DNA of 64,000 nt from CAYJBH01 sp964368815 (GCA_964368815.1 CAYJDA010000001.1:186001-250000); one strand, 5' to 3'. Counted from the stretch's first letter, positions 44,773-54,896 are shown. The notes: generated by a model from the sequence alone, not told the origin. Made by a program: numbers and translations.

Positions 44773-44865
44773 AGAAAAAAACAACTAATAATATATTTCA
44801 ACAAATACCGCCTACAAATCTAACTATAATATAATCTGAAGTTAAAATGATTTAGGAGGTTAAAG

Positions 44866-47238
44866 ATGGGACCCGCTGTAAAAGCAAGGTTTGCACGCAT
44901 AGTAGAATTAATATCAAGGAAAACGCCTTTTCTTTTGCAGGTTGGTATTGCGGTATTTGCCTTTTTTGCATCCTCAGCAAATCTATTTAACGGACTCTTC
45001 CCTTTAGGTATTGCCGTAGCAACCGGATCCTCCGACCACTATGCAATAGCAGCTTCGGTAGGAGCAATACTTGGTTATATTGCTTTTCATGATATTACAA
45101 CTGCTATGCAGTATGGTATAGCAGTTGTTGCCGCTTTGGTAATCAGACCTTTTTTCGGTGGTGTAAAGAACCGTGTTTTAGTAATGGGATCCATTCCTTT
45201 AGTTGCAACATTATCTCTTCTTTTCATGCGCTTGTTACTTCCTTTTATAATCGAAGAATCACAGGTTAAGCTGCTTGCTGTTCTAAGCGAATCTATGCTC
45301 ATTTTATTCACTGCCTTTATGCTATCAATTTTTTCGAGTGAAATTGTTCGCCCCGAAAGATTTTCTCAGCTTTCCGGCGAGGGTAAAGCGTCCTTGGTTT
45401 TTGTATTTATGACTCTAGCCGCAACATTATTAAGTATCACCCCCTTTGATTTTAATCTCGGAGTATGCCTTGTGGGATTGTTAACCTGTATTCTTGCATA
45501 CAGCTACGGAGAGCGCATATGCGGTGTTTTTGCTGTAGCGGTTCTAACAGCATTTTCGGCAACAAGACCCGAGCTTATTCACAGCGCAATAGGGATTTCT
45601 GTAGGTGGCTTGTTTGCAGGACTGCTAAGTCATGGCGAAAAGCTGGGGGTTGCAACCTTGTTTTTTGGATGCAGTGTTTTTGGCATGGTGATGGCCCCCA
45701 CCACCACCTCTGCAGCTGGTTATATAATTGAAATATTGTTAGCTACAACGTTGTTTATTATTTTACCGAAAGCAGTCCTTAAAACCGGTTATCAGTCAGA
45801 TTCCACAACGCCTGATGTTCGTTCTATAGCGGGTTTCATTTCAGGAAGACTGCAAAACTTTGCAGCAGCATTAAATGAAATTAACGAGGTTGTTTGCGAG
45901 GTATTCGTTCGCAGTACCACAAAAAACATGGGAGGACAAAGCATTGCAATAGATTACGCAGTTGATAACTGCTGTAAAGGTTGTAGCGGCTATGAAAGTT
46001 GTTGGAACAACTATACTAACGACACGCTCGACGCTATGCATTCAGCATTTTCGGCTATTGCCGGACGTGGGAGTGTTGGACCGCTTTGGTTGGGAGAAAT
46101 ATTTAAACATCGGTGTTCTAAAATTAATGATTTATGCAGTATTTTACACAAAGGGCATGCTATTGCTGCGGCAGAGCGAAGCAGATTAATGAAATCTGAG
46201 ATGATGAGGGGAACGTTATCTGAACAATTTTCCGCTATGGGAAGTGCATTACATGTACTTGCAGGTGAAATATATCGTGAGGAAAGTGTTGATAGAAATA
46301 AAACGGCAAAGGTAATTTCGCTGTTCAAAGAGCTGGGATTAGCGCCTATCGAAGGTTCGGTTGTTATAGAAAAAAATGAAAAAATGCGTATATCAGTTAG
46401 TTGTTGTCGTGTTTTTCTTGAGCCTGCTCAGCGTACTGCTTTAACCGAGGAGGTTGGCTATCTTTTAAACAGAAAGTTCTTTCCCTGTGTTATTAAAGAT
46501 TTTGAATCCATAACATTATTTGAACTATATGAAGTGGCTCAGTTCACCATCGAGTTTGCCGCCTCGGGAAAAGCAGCCGATAATAGTGGAGTTAACGGTG
46601 ATATATTAAAAACGTTTAGCGACGATTACGGAAACGCTCATGCAATTCTCAGCGATGGGATGGGTAAAGGAAGAGCAGCAGCAATTGATGCAAGTGTTGC
46701 CGCAGTTTTAAGCTCTCGTCTCTTATCGGCCGGTTTTAAAACCGAAGAGGTAGCAAGGCTGGTAAATGTTGCGCTTTCACTTAAAGCAAACGAGGAGAGT
46801 GGAGCTACACTTGATATCCTTTCGGTAAATCTTTATACCGGCAATGGAGTTATATTCAAGGCGGGAGCAGCGCCTACATATCACATCTCCGGAGATGAAA
46901 TACATTGCATAAATGCAGTAACTCTACCAATAGGAATAATGCCAAACGTAAAAGGAACTGAAGTTAAGATAAAATTAAAACTTTTTGATATATTAATAAT
47001 GGTGAGTGATGGCACAATTGGCGATGAACCTGACTGGCTTCCTGATTTAATAGATCGGCTACAGTATAAGAATTCACGTGAAATTGCATCAGCTATAATT
47101 GAAACGGCAAAAAACCGCGATAGCAACAATCAATACGGCGACGATATGTCGGTTATCGTTTTAAAAATAATTCCTGCAACAACAATACATAGACGAGAAG
47201 ATTCTAAAGAAGAGGTTACTTCTGCAACTGCTGTTTAA
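44866..47238 (+). CDS. spoIIE: stage II sporulation protein E
   Basis: Membrane serine phosphatase that dephosphorylates SpoIIAA and so activates sigma F in the forespore. The 790-residue protein has about ten hydrophobic segments in the first 300 residues, then a central region with a cysteine set (CCKGCSGYESCW), and a PP2C-type phosphatase at the C-terminus with metal-binding LSDGMGKGRAAAIDA and MVSDGTIGDEPDW. AGGAGG precedes the ATG. Its presence with spo0A supports a spore-forming lineage. It is a single transcription unit. Confidence 0.94.
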   Translation: MGPAVKARFARIVELISRKTPFLLQVGIAVFAFFASSANLFNGLFPLGIAVATGSSDHYAIAASVGAILGYIAFHDITTAMQYGIAVVAALVIRPFFGGVKNRVLVMGSIPLVATLSLLFMRLLLPFIIEESQVKLLAVLSESMLILFTAFMLSIFSSEIVRPERFSQLSGEGKASLVFVFMTLAATLLSITPFDFNLGVCLVGLLTCILAYSYGERICGVFAVAVLTAFSATRPELIHSAIGISVGGLFAGLLSHGEKLGVATLFFGCSVFGMVMAPTTTSAAGYIIEILLATTLFIILPKAVLKTGYQSDSTTPDVRSIAGFISGRLQNFAAALNEINEVVCEVFVRSTTKNMGGQSIAIDYAVDNCCKGCSGYESCWNNYTNDTLDAMHSAFSAIAGRGSVGPLWLGEIFKHRCSKINDLCSILHKGHAIAAAERSRLMKSEMMRGTLSEQFSAMGSALHVLAGEIYREESVDRNKTAKVISLFKELGLAPIEGSVVIEKNEKMRISVSCCRVFLEPAQRTALTEEVGYLLNRKFFPCVIKDFESITLFELYEVAQFTIEFAASGKAADNSGVNGDILKTFSDDYGNAHAILSDGMGKGRAAAIDASVAAVLSSRLLSAGFKTEEVARLVNVALSLKANEESGATLDILSVNLYTGNGVIFKAGAAPTYHISGDEIHCINAVTLPIGIMPNVKGTEVKIKLKLFDILIMVSDGTIGDEPDWLPDLIDRLQYKNSREIASAIIETAKNRDSNNQYGDDMSVIVLKIIPATTIHRREDSKEEVTSATAV

Positions 47239-47267
47239 GTTTATAACAATGCCTACATGACATATTA

Positions 47268-47323
47268 ATAAAATAATAAAAAATGAGCATCGCTCTGCAA
47301 AAGCAGTAAGCAATGCTCATTTA
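47268..47323 (-). terminator. terminator of the sugar-uptake operon
   Basis: AAATGAGCAT (47281-47290) pairs with ATGCTCATTT (47313-47322), with an inner CTGC/GCAG stem. On the minus strand a T-rich run follows (plus 47268-47280), so it terminates the operon ending at 47358. Confidence 0.8.
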
Positions 47324-47357
47324 TTGAAGTAAATAAATGCTATTCCCCTTTTGCTTA

Positions 47358-48308
47358 TTAGGGATTAACTACATTTGTTGGGGAACCGGACAGAAATGCT
47401 TTTACGTTATCTTCTGCTATAGACATGAGTCTTTGGCGGCTTTCCTTTGGTGCCCAGGCAATATGTGGTGTTATAATACAGTTTTTTGCTTTTAGCAAAA
47501 CGTTATCTGCCTTGATAGGCTCGCTGGAAACAACATCCACTGCGGCGGCCGCAACCTTCCCACTATTAAGTGCATCTGCCAAATCCTGTTCTACAATTAG
47601 CGGTCCACGAGAGTCGTTTAAAATAATAACGCCGTCTTTCATTTTTGCAATGCTTTCCTTGCACACTATTCCCTCTGTTGATGGGAACAAGGGACAGTGC
47701 AATGATATGATATCAGACTGTGCAAGCAGTTCGTCAAGCGAAACCATTTTTGCTAAATCGGTATTTACCGGCATACTATCATAAGCAATAACCTTTAAAC
47801 CAAAAGCAAGTGCAATTTGAGCAACTGCTTGGCCAATGCGTCCGAATCCCACTATACCCATAGTTTTGTCTTTTAGTTCGATAAGAGGGTAATCCCAAAA
47901 ACAAAAATCGGGACAGCTTTCCCATTTTCCTGCAAAAACCTGGTCACTATGATAGCCTACGTGATGGCAAACTTCCAACAATAAGGCAAACGTATACTGT
48001 GCTACTGCCTGGGTTCCGTAGGTTGGAATATTACAAACTGGGATGCCATGTTTCTTTGCCGCTACTATGTCAACTACATTATAACCTGTGGCCAATACGC
48101 CGACGTACTTAATATTAGTGCATAAATCAAAGGTTTCAGCGCTCAATGGAGTTTTATTTGTAATAACCAACTCCGCGTCGCCAATACGCTCTACGATTAG
48201 GTCGGTAGATGTACGATCGTATACTGTTAAATCACCAAATGACTCAAACACATCCCAGGATAAATCTCCCGGATTTTCGGTATAGCCATCTAAAATAACA
48301 ATTTTCAT
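47358..48308 (-). CDS. D-2-hydroxyacid dehydrogenase, NAD-dependent
   Basis: A 316-residue enzyme of the glycerate/hydroxypyruvate dehydrogenase class. The Rossmann NAD site is MGIVGFGRIGQAVA, the substrate arginine is in NDSRGPLIVE, and the catalytic His is in TPHIAWAPKESRQR. The family reduces or oxidises short 2-hydroxy/2-keto acids. It is the last gene of the sugar operon, 15 bases after the isomerase-like gene, and could act on a uronic-acid breakdown product; the true substrate is unknown. AGGAG precedes the ATG. Confidence 0.88.
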   Translation of the reverse strand: MKIVILDGYTENPGDLSWDVFESFGDLTVYDRTSTDLIVERIGDAELVITNKTPLSAETFDLCTNIKYVGVLATGYNVVDIVAAKKHGIPVCNIPTYGTQAVAQYTFALLLEVCHHVGYHSDQVFAGKWESCPDFCFWDYPLIELKDKTMGIVGFGRIGQAVAQIALAFGLKVIAYDSMPVNTDLAKMVSLDELLAQSDIISLHCPLFPSTEGIVCKESIAKMKDGVIILNDSRGPLIVEQDLADALNSGKVAAAAVDVVSSEPIKADNVLLKAKNCIITPHIAWAPKESRQRLMSIAEDNVKAFLSGSPTNVVNP

Positions 48309-48322
48309 ATTTTATACTCCTA

Positions 48323-49219
48323 TTAATCTTCGAGCAGTGCCCACGCGCGATTGATAACACGTTTAGTATTTGCAACAATTATATCCGAATCTTCATTTGC
48401 CCAAGGTTTTACTTCAAACGACAATACATAGGGTGCATCCGCATTAAAAAAACCTTCCTGTTTAAGCACTCTAAAAAAGTCTATCAGCTCGGGTGTATCG
48501 TTAGCACTATCAGGGAAACCAAAACGTGGATGCAAATCACCATAAGCTTCAAACCCGGGTTTTACAACTGCATTTCCTATATGAAAATGAGTGATGTATG
48601 GGCGTAAGGTCTGAATAACAAAACGAGACGTTTCATAAGTAGTGGGAAAATGACTTAGATCTACAATCAATCCAAAATTGTTGTGCTTTTTTCGTATAGT
48701 TGCAGCAAACTCTGCAGCATATGGGGCCGGCCCGATTAATGACGCTTTATCCATATCATAATCAAACACCTCAAGCTCAATTATCATTCCTTTGGTAGCT
48801 GCATAGCTGCATATTGCATCTGTAGTTTTTATTAGCTGTTCAAAGGAAAGATCTTTTGTTTTCTCCTCCCACTTGCCGGAAAGAAAAGCTATACCCTTTG
48901 CTCCAAGATATTCTGCTTCATCAATTGCTTGCATTAAGGTTTCTTCTGCTTTTTTTCGTCCTCCCTCGTCAATATCGTTAGGGTTAAGCTTCGGCCCTAG
49001 CAGGCGTGGTTGCGCTCCGTAACAAACTTTTAAGTGAGACTGTGCTAATAGTTCTTTTGCCATTTTACGTTGTTCATCATCAGGAATTAAACAGATTTCA
49101 ATGGCGTCAAAAAAATCATCCTTCGCCACCTTTTTTATCGCCTCACACGAGCTCAGTTCCGGGTAACTCATCCACTGAATTGTTCCCATTTGGAAATATT
49201 TGTGTATTGAGTCTTTCAT
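48323..49219 (-). CDS. sugar phosphate isomerase/epimerase (xylose isomerase-like TIM barrel)
   Basis: A 298-residue AP-endonuclease-2/xylose isomerase-like barrel. The metal-binding residues of the family lie in FDAIEICLIP (Glu), IELEVFDYD, LIVDLSHFPTTY (Asp-His) and ITHFHIGN (His), with a final Glu in VLSFEVKPW. Enzymes of this type isomerise or epimerise sugars or inositols. It follows the GH67-like gene in the operon. Start at ATG 49219, 9 bases after AAAGGA; two ATGs further out are too close to it. Confidence 0.82.
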   Translation of the reverse strand: MKDSIHKYFQMGTIQWMSYPELSSCEAIKKVAKDDFFDAIEICLIPDDEQRKMAKELLAQSHLKVCYGAQPRLLGPKLNPNDIDEGGRKKAEETLMQAIDEAEYLGAKGIAFLSGKWEEKTKDLSFEQLIKTTDAICSYAATKGMIIELEVFDYDMDKASLIGPAPYAAEFAATIRKKHNNFGLIVDLSHFPTTYETSRFVIQTLRPYITHFHIGNAVVKPGFEAYGDLHPRFGFPDSANDTPELIDFFRVLKQEGFFNADAPYVLSFEVKPWANEDSDIIVANTKRVINRAWALLED

Positions 49220-49281
49220 CGACATCATTCCTTTCTGTTAATTATACGGAAATTATACTATACAGCATATTTTTTTTCAAG

Positions 49282-51387
49282 CTATTTTTTTATCATAAAT
49301 TTTTTTGCTAACGAAATATCTTTTTTCACGTCATCAAAATAATATGTATAGCCGAAAATGTATTTTGATCTAACAAGCTTATAAGGCATATAATGTGAGC
49401 TCCAAATTGCACCCAAGCGCTCCCAGTAACCCAAAGCATCTGTAAGGTATGTAACAGCACTGTCTCTCATCGCTTCATCTCCCGTGATTTCTAAGGTTGA
49501 CAAGCAGAGTGCTGCATTAATTTTACAGAAGTAATAACGCCCTAACATTTCCCAAGCTTCCATGTCTAACATGGTACAGCAGAGCTCTCCATCCATCTCT
49601 TCCTCATGAACAGACTCGTAAATCGACGCTATCTCTGCCTTCAATTTGTCGCAACAGTCTGCAAGTGTTGCAACTACGTCGTACGCACTTTCCATACCCT
49701 TAAAATCACCTGCCTGTTTTGCCGCCGCAGATTCTGCAATCGATAAAGTTCCAACCATAGGCATTGCACCCGTCTTAACAAAATCTATTACCGATTTAAA
49801 CCCGCTAACTGTCAACAAGCATTCGGGATGCCATTCAAAGTCATAGTTAATCCAGAAGGTGCGCTGTACCGGTGGGAAGATTCTCATTGCTTGTTTAAAA
49901 CAGTTGTAAACTCCTTGGCCTTGTGTACCAAATAAACTTTGATATTTTTTCACCCAAATATCATCAGGAGTATTTGGGTTGTACCCCAGTCGTCCCAAAA
50001 GTTCAAACTGATACCAGTGCTTTTCAAAATCATATTGCCAGGTCATATGCTTGTGTGGAACATGTTGGAAATCTTTACCCCACATATATCCGTCTGCACC
50101 CCAGTAAAATCCACGAACATAAGACTTTTTCATATTCTTAATATATTCTTTTAAAAATACCGGGTCGCCACCACGTAGGGTGTGGAAGTCGTCATTTCTA
50201 ACCGTGTAAACAACCTGTGCCCCGTCCGGTCCTTTTTCATCCCATGCGTTCATTGTTGTTTCAAACTGAGGACTGGTACTGGAATACATATGAGCGTTAG
50301 AATATTTCCAGCTAACCAATGTTTCTCCGGCATTATATTGATCTAATATTATTTCCTTTACCTCGCTACCGGTAGTCATATTGCTACGGCAAATAAATGG
50401 AATCTTGCGTCCACTCTCTTCAATACCGGCAAGATACACATCTCTCACCCATTCATTACGTTCCCGCGATGTACCACACATTTCTTCACTTGCCGATGTA
50501 CCCATACCGGTCAAGTCGCGATATGTCCAGAGCATGGTTTTAACGCATTCTTTAAAATAATCTTTGATTATTTCAATATGTTGACGACAATAATCGAAAA
50601 CAGCAACATTATTAGGTATAGCAACACAGTGGTCGCGTATAACATCATATCTGTCAAACATGTCGCCCAGTTCAGCCGGAAGCCCAAGACCTTGAATTAT
50701 CTCGGGATTTAAACGAATATTCCATGTGATCATGAATGTTTGCACGCCAAGATCTTTTGCGTATTTAAAGATAAACTTATACAAGTCTTTAAACTTTTCT
50801 AAGGTAACATCATCATATGGGCAGGTGTCAGGATATTTGTCGAGGCGAAACATCATATAGAACGGATTTTCGCTCCACAGGCTTAAATAGTTGTATCGAT
50901 TTTTTGCCAAAAACTCAATATATGTTTTCCAATATTCAATAGTTAACACGGTTTCTTCATTTGCCTCAAATGGTGTGCCCGCATCATATGGCTCAAACGG
51001 TAAATTAAATTTCACACCACGAATAAGGTGAAATGGATTTTCAAATTTGTCTGCAACTGCATCTACCCCATAAAAGCGCACAGTTTCTGCTAAATCTAAC
51101 AGACCGTACATTGCTCCAATCACCTCATAACCGGTTACGTAGATAATGTTTGCGTCTACCCTTATTTCAAATCCCTCATTTTTCAGTTCGTTATCGGTTG
51201 TTACGTCCTTGTAATAACGATCTGCACCATGGATAACTCTAACCACTACAGAATTAACAGCGCATTTCCCCTCAAACTGAAAAATGGTTTTTTCCAAAAC
51301 CGGAACATTCTGCTCACAGAGTGCTTGTTTAAGTTGTTTAATACCAAATGCTATGCTTGGTATTCTTTTATCTGCATAAATAACCAT
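49282..51387 (-). CDS. GH67/GH20-like glycoside hydrolase, possible alpha-glucuronidase
   Basis: A 701-residue protein without signal peptide, so cytosolic. The first about 110 residues form the small alpha/beta domain seen before GH67, GH20 and GH84 barrels (YVTGYEVIGAMYGLLDLAE). A TIM barrel follows (LIRGVKFNLPF; EFLAKNRYNYLSLWSENPF; GVQTFMITWNIRL; LWTYRDLTGMGTSASEEMCG), with acidic residues near EEMCG and RGFYWGADGYMW as catalytic candidates. The last part is helical. It resembles alpha-glucuronidase-family hydrolases, but I could not match the GH67 catalytic set with certainty. AAGGAG precedes the ATG. Being cytosolic in an ABC operon, it should cleave an imported oligosaccharide. Confidence 0.6.
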   Translation of the reverse strand: MVIYADKRIPSIAFGIKQLKQALCEQNVPVLEKTIFQFEGKCAVNSVVVRVIHGADRYYKDVTTDNELKNEGFEIRVDANIIYVTGYEVIGAMYGLLDLAETVRFYGVDAVADKFENPFHLIRGVKFNLPFEPYDAGTPFEANEETVLTIEYWKTYIEFLAKNRYNYLSLWSENPFYMMFRLDKYPDTCPYDDVTLEKFKDLYKFIFKYAKDLGVQTFMITWNIRLNPEIIQGLGLPAELGDMFDRYDVIRDHCVAIPNNVAVFDYCRQHIEIIKDYFKECVKTMLWTYRDLTGMGTSASEEMCGTSRERNEWVRDVYLAGIEESGRKIPFICRSNMTTGSEVKEIILDQYNAGETLVSWKYSNAHMYSSTSPQFETTMNAWDEKGPDGAQVVYTVRNDDFHTLRGGDPVFLKEYIKNMKKSYVRGFYWGADGYMWGKDFQHVPHKHMTWQYDFEKHWYQFELLGRLGYNPNTPDDIWVKKYQSLFGTQGQGVYNCFKQAMRIFPPVQRTFWINYDFEWHPECLLTVSGFKSVIDFVKTGAMPMVGTLSIAESAAAKQAGDFKGMESAYDVVATLADCCDKLKAEIASIYESVHEEEMDGELCCTMLDMEAWEMLGRYYFCKINAALCLSTLEITGDEAMRDSAVTYLTDALGYWERLGAIWSSHYMPYKLVRSKYIFGYTYYFDDVKKDISLAKKFMIKK

Positions 51388-51513
51388 ATTAACTCCTTAG
51401 TTGTATTTTGTTTTGATTTTTGATTGATTAATGCTTTTTTATTAGCTTTCTGCCTATCTGCTTAACAAATCATAAAGACTTGTTTTATACAAATGTTCCG
51501 CAACTGTATAATT

Positions 51514-52374
51514 CTACCCTTTGACAGCACCGGCAGAGATTCCTTTAATAATATTTTTTTGCATAAAAATATATAATATTAATATCGGAAGCATTGAGAT
51601 AATATAAGCGGCAAATGCAAGTTCATACTTAGATCCATGCTCTCCTTGGAAATAAAACTGGGTAAGTGGAATGGTTCGTAACGAAGTGCTGGAAAGCATT
51701 AGTCTTGGCATGAGAAACTCATTCCATATTGCCAGTGCATCTAAAATTATTAACGAAGTTGTAATTGGCTTTAATACCGGGAAGGTAACCTTCCAATATA
51801 GTTGCCACACATTTGCACCGTCAATTCTGCCGGATTCAATTATTTCATTCGGAACACTACGAACAAAACCAACATAGAGAAAAACTGCCATAGGCATGTT
51901 TCGGCCCCAGTGATATATTGAAAGACCAATTAACGAGTTGTTTAAGTTTAGTTCCGACATTAACTGTACTAACGGTACCAAGGTTGTATAAAACGGTATC
52001 ATAAATCCGCAAAGAAAAATTATATAAAAAATATTGTAAAACTTTTTGTGTTTTGATTTTCCAATAACAAAGCCGGCAAGGCCTGCAAAAAATATTATTC
52101 CGGCTACAGAAACAATTGTAACAAAAAGGCTGTTGAATACAACCTGATTAAACTTCATTATTTCGTACGCTTCCACATAGTTAGTCCATTGAAAACTGGT
52201 GGGAAATGATGCAGGACTAACAAGCGCCTCTTTAGAAGTTTTTAACGATGCAAACAGCATAATTACAAAAGGATATAAGAAAATCAAGGTAACAATTACC
52301 ATGAAAATCTCAATGAGACGCAATTTTGTTTTATTGCTCATTGGTGATTTAATTTCATTGTTTGACTTATCCAA
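51514..52374 (-). CDS. sugar ABC transporter permease, MalG type
   Basis: A 286-residue CUT1 permease with six membrane segments and the coupling-helix EAA motif ESGRIDGANVWQLYWKVTFP near residue 185. The start is TTG at 52374, 7 bases after GGAGG, overlapping the upstream permease end by 8 bases. It pairs with the preceding permease to make the channel for the binding protein at 53410-54804. No ATPase is encoded in the locus, so a shared MsmX-type ATPase encoded elsewhere is expected. Confidence 0.92.
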   Translation of the reverse strand: MDKSNNEIKSPMSNKTKLRLIEIFMVIVTLIFLYPFVIMLFASLKTSKEALVSPASFPTSFQWTNYVEAYEIMKFNQVVFNSLFVTIVSVAGIIFFAGLAGFVIGKSKHKKFYNIFYIIFLCGFMIPFYTTLVPLVQLMSELNLNNSLIGLSIYHWGRNMPMAVFLYVGFVRSVPNEIIESGRIDGANVWQLYWKVTFPVLKPITTSLIILDALAIWNEFLMPRLMLSSTSLRTIPLTQFYFQGEHGSKYELAFAAYIISMLPILILYIFMQKNIIKGISAGAVKG

Positions 52375-53257
52375 GATCTTCCTCCTTCTTTCTTAAAAAT
52401 TTTAGTTGGAATAACGATATCGCTACAATGATAACAAACAAAACTATTCCAACAGCAGAACCATATCCTGCACGTTTATTGGCAAAGGATTCTTGATAGA
52501 TAACGTGAGCCAATAACTGTGTGGAATTTCCAGGACCGCCACCTGTTAGCGAATACACCATGTCAAACTCTTTAAATGCACGTTCTACCGAAAGAACCAT
52601 ATTAATGGTAAATGCCGGGGCAATAAGAGGGAAGGTGATTTTTGTGAATCTTTTCCACGGACGAGCACCATCTATTTCTGCCGCTTCATATAGGGAACGG
52701 TCAACTGCTTGCAGTCCGGCAATGTATATAACCATATACCATCCTAAGCCCTTCCATGTTGCAGCAAAAACAGTAGCATATAATGCATACTCGGTGCTTC
52801 CTAAAATGTTGTTTGCCAACACCTCAACACCTAATATTTTACCTATATCTTGCAACGGTTCGGAAAAAATAAATTTAAATATATATCCCGTAACCAGTGG
52901 ACTTAAAACAACCGGCAGGAAAATACAAGCACGAAGAAAATTCTTACTCTTAAGTTCATGATCTAACATTACAGCAAAGAATAATGCAAAAACATTGATA
53001 AATATAGTAGTAAAAAAAGCATATGTTACAGTGTTTATAAGTGGGGTAATAACATAACTGTCGGTAGCTAAGGTTATATAATTTTCTAAACCTATAAAAT
53101 CGTAAGATACATCGGTACCATTCCAGTCTGTCATGCTATAGTAAAGCCCACCAATAAGTGTGAACAGTGTAAAAATCCCGTATAATATAAAGGCGGGAAG
53201 AAACATTAAAAATTCAGGGAGTGCTGTGTGAATATCAAGTCTGCTGCGTCTTTTCAC
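52367..53257 (-). CDS. sugar ABC transporter permease, MalF/UgpA type
   Basis: A 296-residue CUT1 permease, six membrane segments, with the EAA motif EAAEIDGARPWKRFTKITFP. The start is GTG 53257, preceded by AAAGGTGG at 8 bases. It is separated from the binding-protein gene by 150 bases that include a hairpin, which may keep permease expression lower than the binding protein. Confidence 0.92.
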   Translation of the reverse strand: MKRRSRLDIHTALPEFLMFLPAFILYGIFTLFTLIGGLYYSMTDWNGTDVSYDFIGLENYITLATDSYVITPLINTVTYAFFTTIFINVFALFFAVMLDHELKSKNFLRACIFLPVVLSPLVTGYIFKFIFSEPLQDIGKILGVEVLANNILGSTEYALYATVFAATWKGLGWYMVIYIAGLQAVDRSLYEAAEIDGARPWKRFTKITFPLIAPAFTINMVLSVERAFKEFDMVYSLTGGGPGNSTQLLAHVIYQESFANKRAGYGSAVGIVLFVIIVAISLFQLKFLRKKEEDLG

Positions 53258-53305
53258 CTAGATAACCACCTTTCTTAAAAAACAAAGCCAATTGCACAAT
53301 GAAAT

Positions 53306-53349
53306 GAGAATACACATCATGTGCTATGGGTATAATGACATGTATTCTC
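53306..53349 (-). other. intercistronic hairpin
   Basis: GAGAATACA (53306-53314) pairs with TGTATTCTC (53341-53349). It lies between the binding-protein and permease genes with no strong T run after it, fitting a partial terminator or 3' stabiliser of the binding-protein mRNA. Confidence 0.5.
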
Positions 53350-53409
53350 TTTAAATATTTCAATAATATAAGTTTAGTTGCAAAAACAAATTTACAATAT
53401 TATATGTTT

Positions 53410-54804
53410 TTATTCAACGATATCTACATAACTATCTAGGAAACTGGTAACATAATCAGGATTACCTTCCATCAAGCGGTCATGCTCTTCTTCGATAGTT
53501 GCACAAACTTCATCAATAGAAACGCCTGCAAACCAATCCTGTGTTCCGGACTTCATAACTTCTTTAATTCCTGAAATCCATTCACGTGAAAGCATTGCAC
53601 AAGATTCAGCGCCGTCTGCCAATGCTTGGTTATAGAAACCTAAAGCTTCATCAGCAACAATATTTGCAGCCTTAACTGTGGAGTTACCACCGGAAGTTTG
53701 ATCGTAATATGCTTGTACTGCTGAAGTATCTTCAAACATCCATAACAAGAAGTCTTTGCATAGTTCTGTATCCGGTGCTGTTGCACTAATAGAAATAGCA
53801 CTATCAAAACCAACAACTGCAGTCATATCTTCAGGATTTTCGCTGAAAGGAGGCAGGATAAAGGATAGATCAAGGCTCTCGTCTAATTCTCTCATGGATG
53901 TTAACACACCACTTACATCAAAGTAGAAAGCAGCTTCACCGGTAACAAAGTCACGCTTAGATCCGTCACCATCGGTACCTAATGCATCAGCATTAATGTA
54001 GGGAAGCAGTTTATCATAAGCTTCATAAACTGCTTTGAACTCGTCGCCATCCCATCCGGTTTCTCCTCTTAATACATTTGCATACCAGTTAGGATCTACT
54101 CCATAAACGTTTTGATATATGTATTGGAATACGAATGCTGTGGCAGGGCTAGAATCCTGTGCACCAACTGTTATCGGGTATTCTAAGCCAGCTTCTTGTA
54201 ACTTCTCGCACCAATCGATAAACTCGTATATAGATTGCGGTGTATCCTCATATGTCATTTCAAGTCCATATGCTGCCAATGTATCATTATTTACAACAAC
54301 GCCGGAACTTCCATAGCTGTAAGGGTAGGCGTAAATTTCATCGTTGTAGTATAACAAGGTTGTTTCACCATCAATTATTAAATCAAGGATACCAAGATCG
54401 GTAATCGGTATAGTGTAGCCGTTAGAAGCATAATCGTTAATCACAGTACTTACCTGCGACATAATCATATCGGGGATATCGTTTGAAGCTATTTTAGCAG
54501 TCATTGTTGTTTCAAATTCAGTAACATCTGCGTAGGATATGATATCTATATCAAACCCTTCAACCTTCTCAGCATACATTTCCTCTAAAACTTCAAAGCC
54601 TAATACAGACTCACTCGGAACATAAACGGTAAATGTTTCAATTTCACCACCACTTTCGGCAGCTTCTTCGCCATCATCTGTATCTGCAACAGTGTCGGTA
54701 GCAGCATCGGGCTCTGTTGCTGCAGATTCCTCAGCAGGTGCACAGCTGGCTAACATGCCAACCAAAAGAATAGCGCTTAATAATGTTGCTATTAATTTTT
54801 TCAT
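53410..54804 (-). CDS. extracellular sugar-binding lipoprotein (CUT1 family)
   Basis: A 464-residue solute-binding protein that delivers an oligosaccharide to the two permeases. The signal peptide MKKLIATLLSAILLVGM ends in the lipobox LASCA, then an Ala/Asp/Glu-rich linker (about 22-50) leads into the two-lobed family-1 binding domain (YVPSESVLGFEVLEEMYAE; TMTAKIASNDIPDMIM). Start at ATG 54804 with GGAGG 6 bases upstream; a longer frame to 54876 is unlikely. It is the first gene of the operon, divergent from the histidine kinase. Confidence 0.9.
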   Translation of the reverse strand: MKKLIATLLSAILLVGMLASCAPAEESAATEPDAATDTVADTDDGEEAAESGGEIETFTVYVPSESVLGFEVLEEMYAEKVEGFDIDIISYADVTEFETTMTAKIASNDIPDMIMSQVSTVINDYASNGYTIPITDLGILDLIIDGETTLLYYNDEIYAYPYSYGSSGVVVNNDTLAAYGLEMTYEDTPQSIYEFIDWCEKLQEAGLEYPITVGAQDSSPATAFVFQYIYQNVYGVDPNWYANVLRGETGWDGDEFKAVYEAYDKLLPYINADALGTDGDGSKRDFVTGEAAFYFDVSGVLTSMRELDESLDLSFILPPFSENPEDMTAVVGFDSAISISATAPDTELCKDFLLWMFEDTSAVQAYYDQTSGGNSTVKAANIVADEALGFYNQALADGAESCAMLSREWISGIKEVMKSGTQDWFAGVSIDEVCATIEEEHDRLMEGNPDYVTSFLDSYVDIVE

Positions 54805-54878
54805 AAAATTTCCTCCAATAATAATGATTGCGTACACTTCCCAGAAACATAAACTTAACTTCATTTCAAATACCAAAT

Positions 54879-54896
54879 TTTAACAAATTTGTTAAA
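54879..54896. promoter_or_regulatory. perfect 18-bp palindrome, candidate operator
   Basis: TTTAACAAATTTGTTAAA is a perfect dyad in the leader region of the sugar-uptake operon, 75 bases before the binding-protein start. It may be the binding site of the AraC-type regulator encoded at 56861 or of another repressor. Confidence 0.45.
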
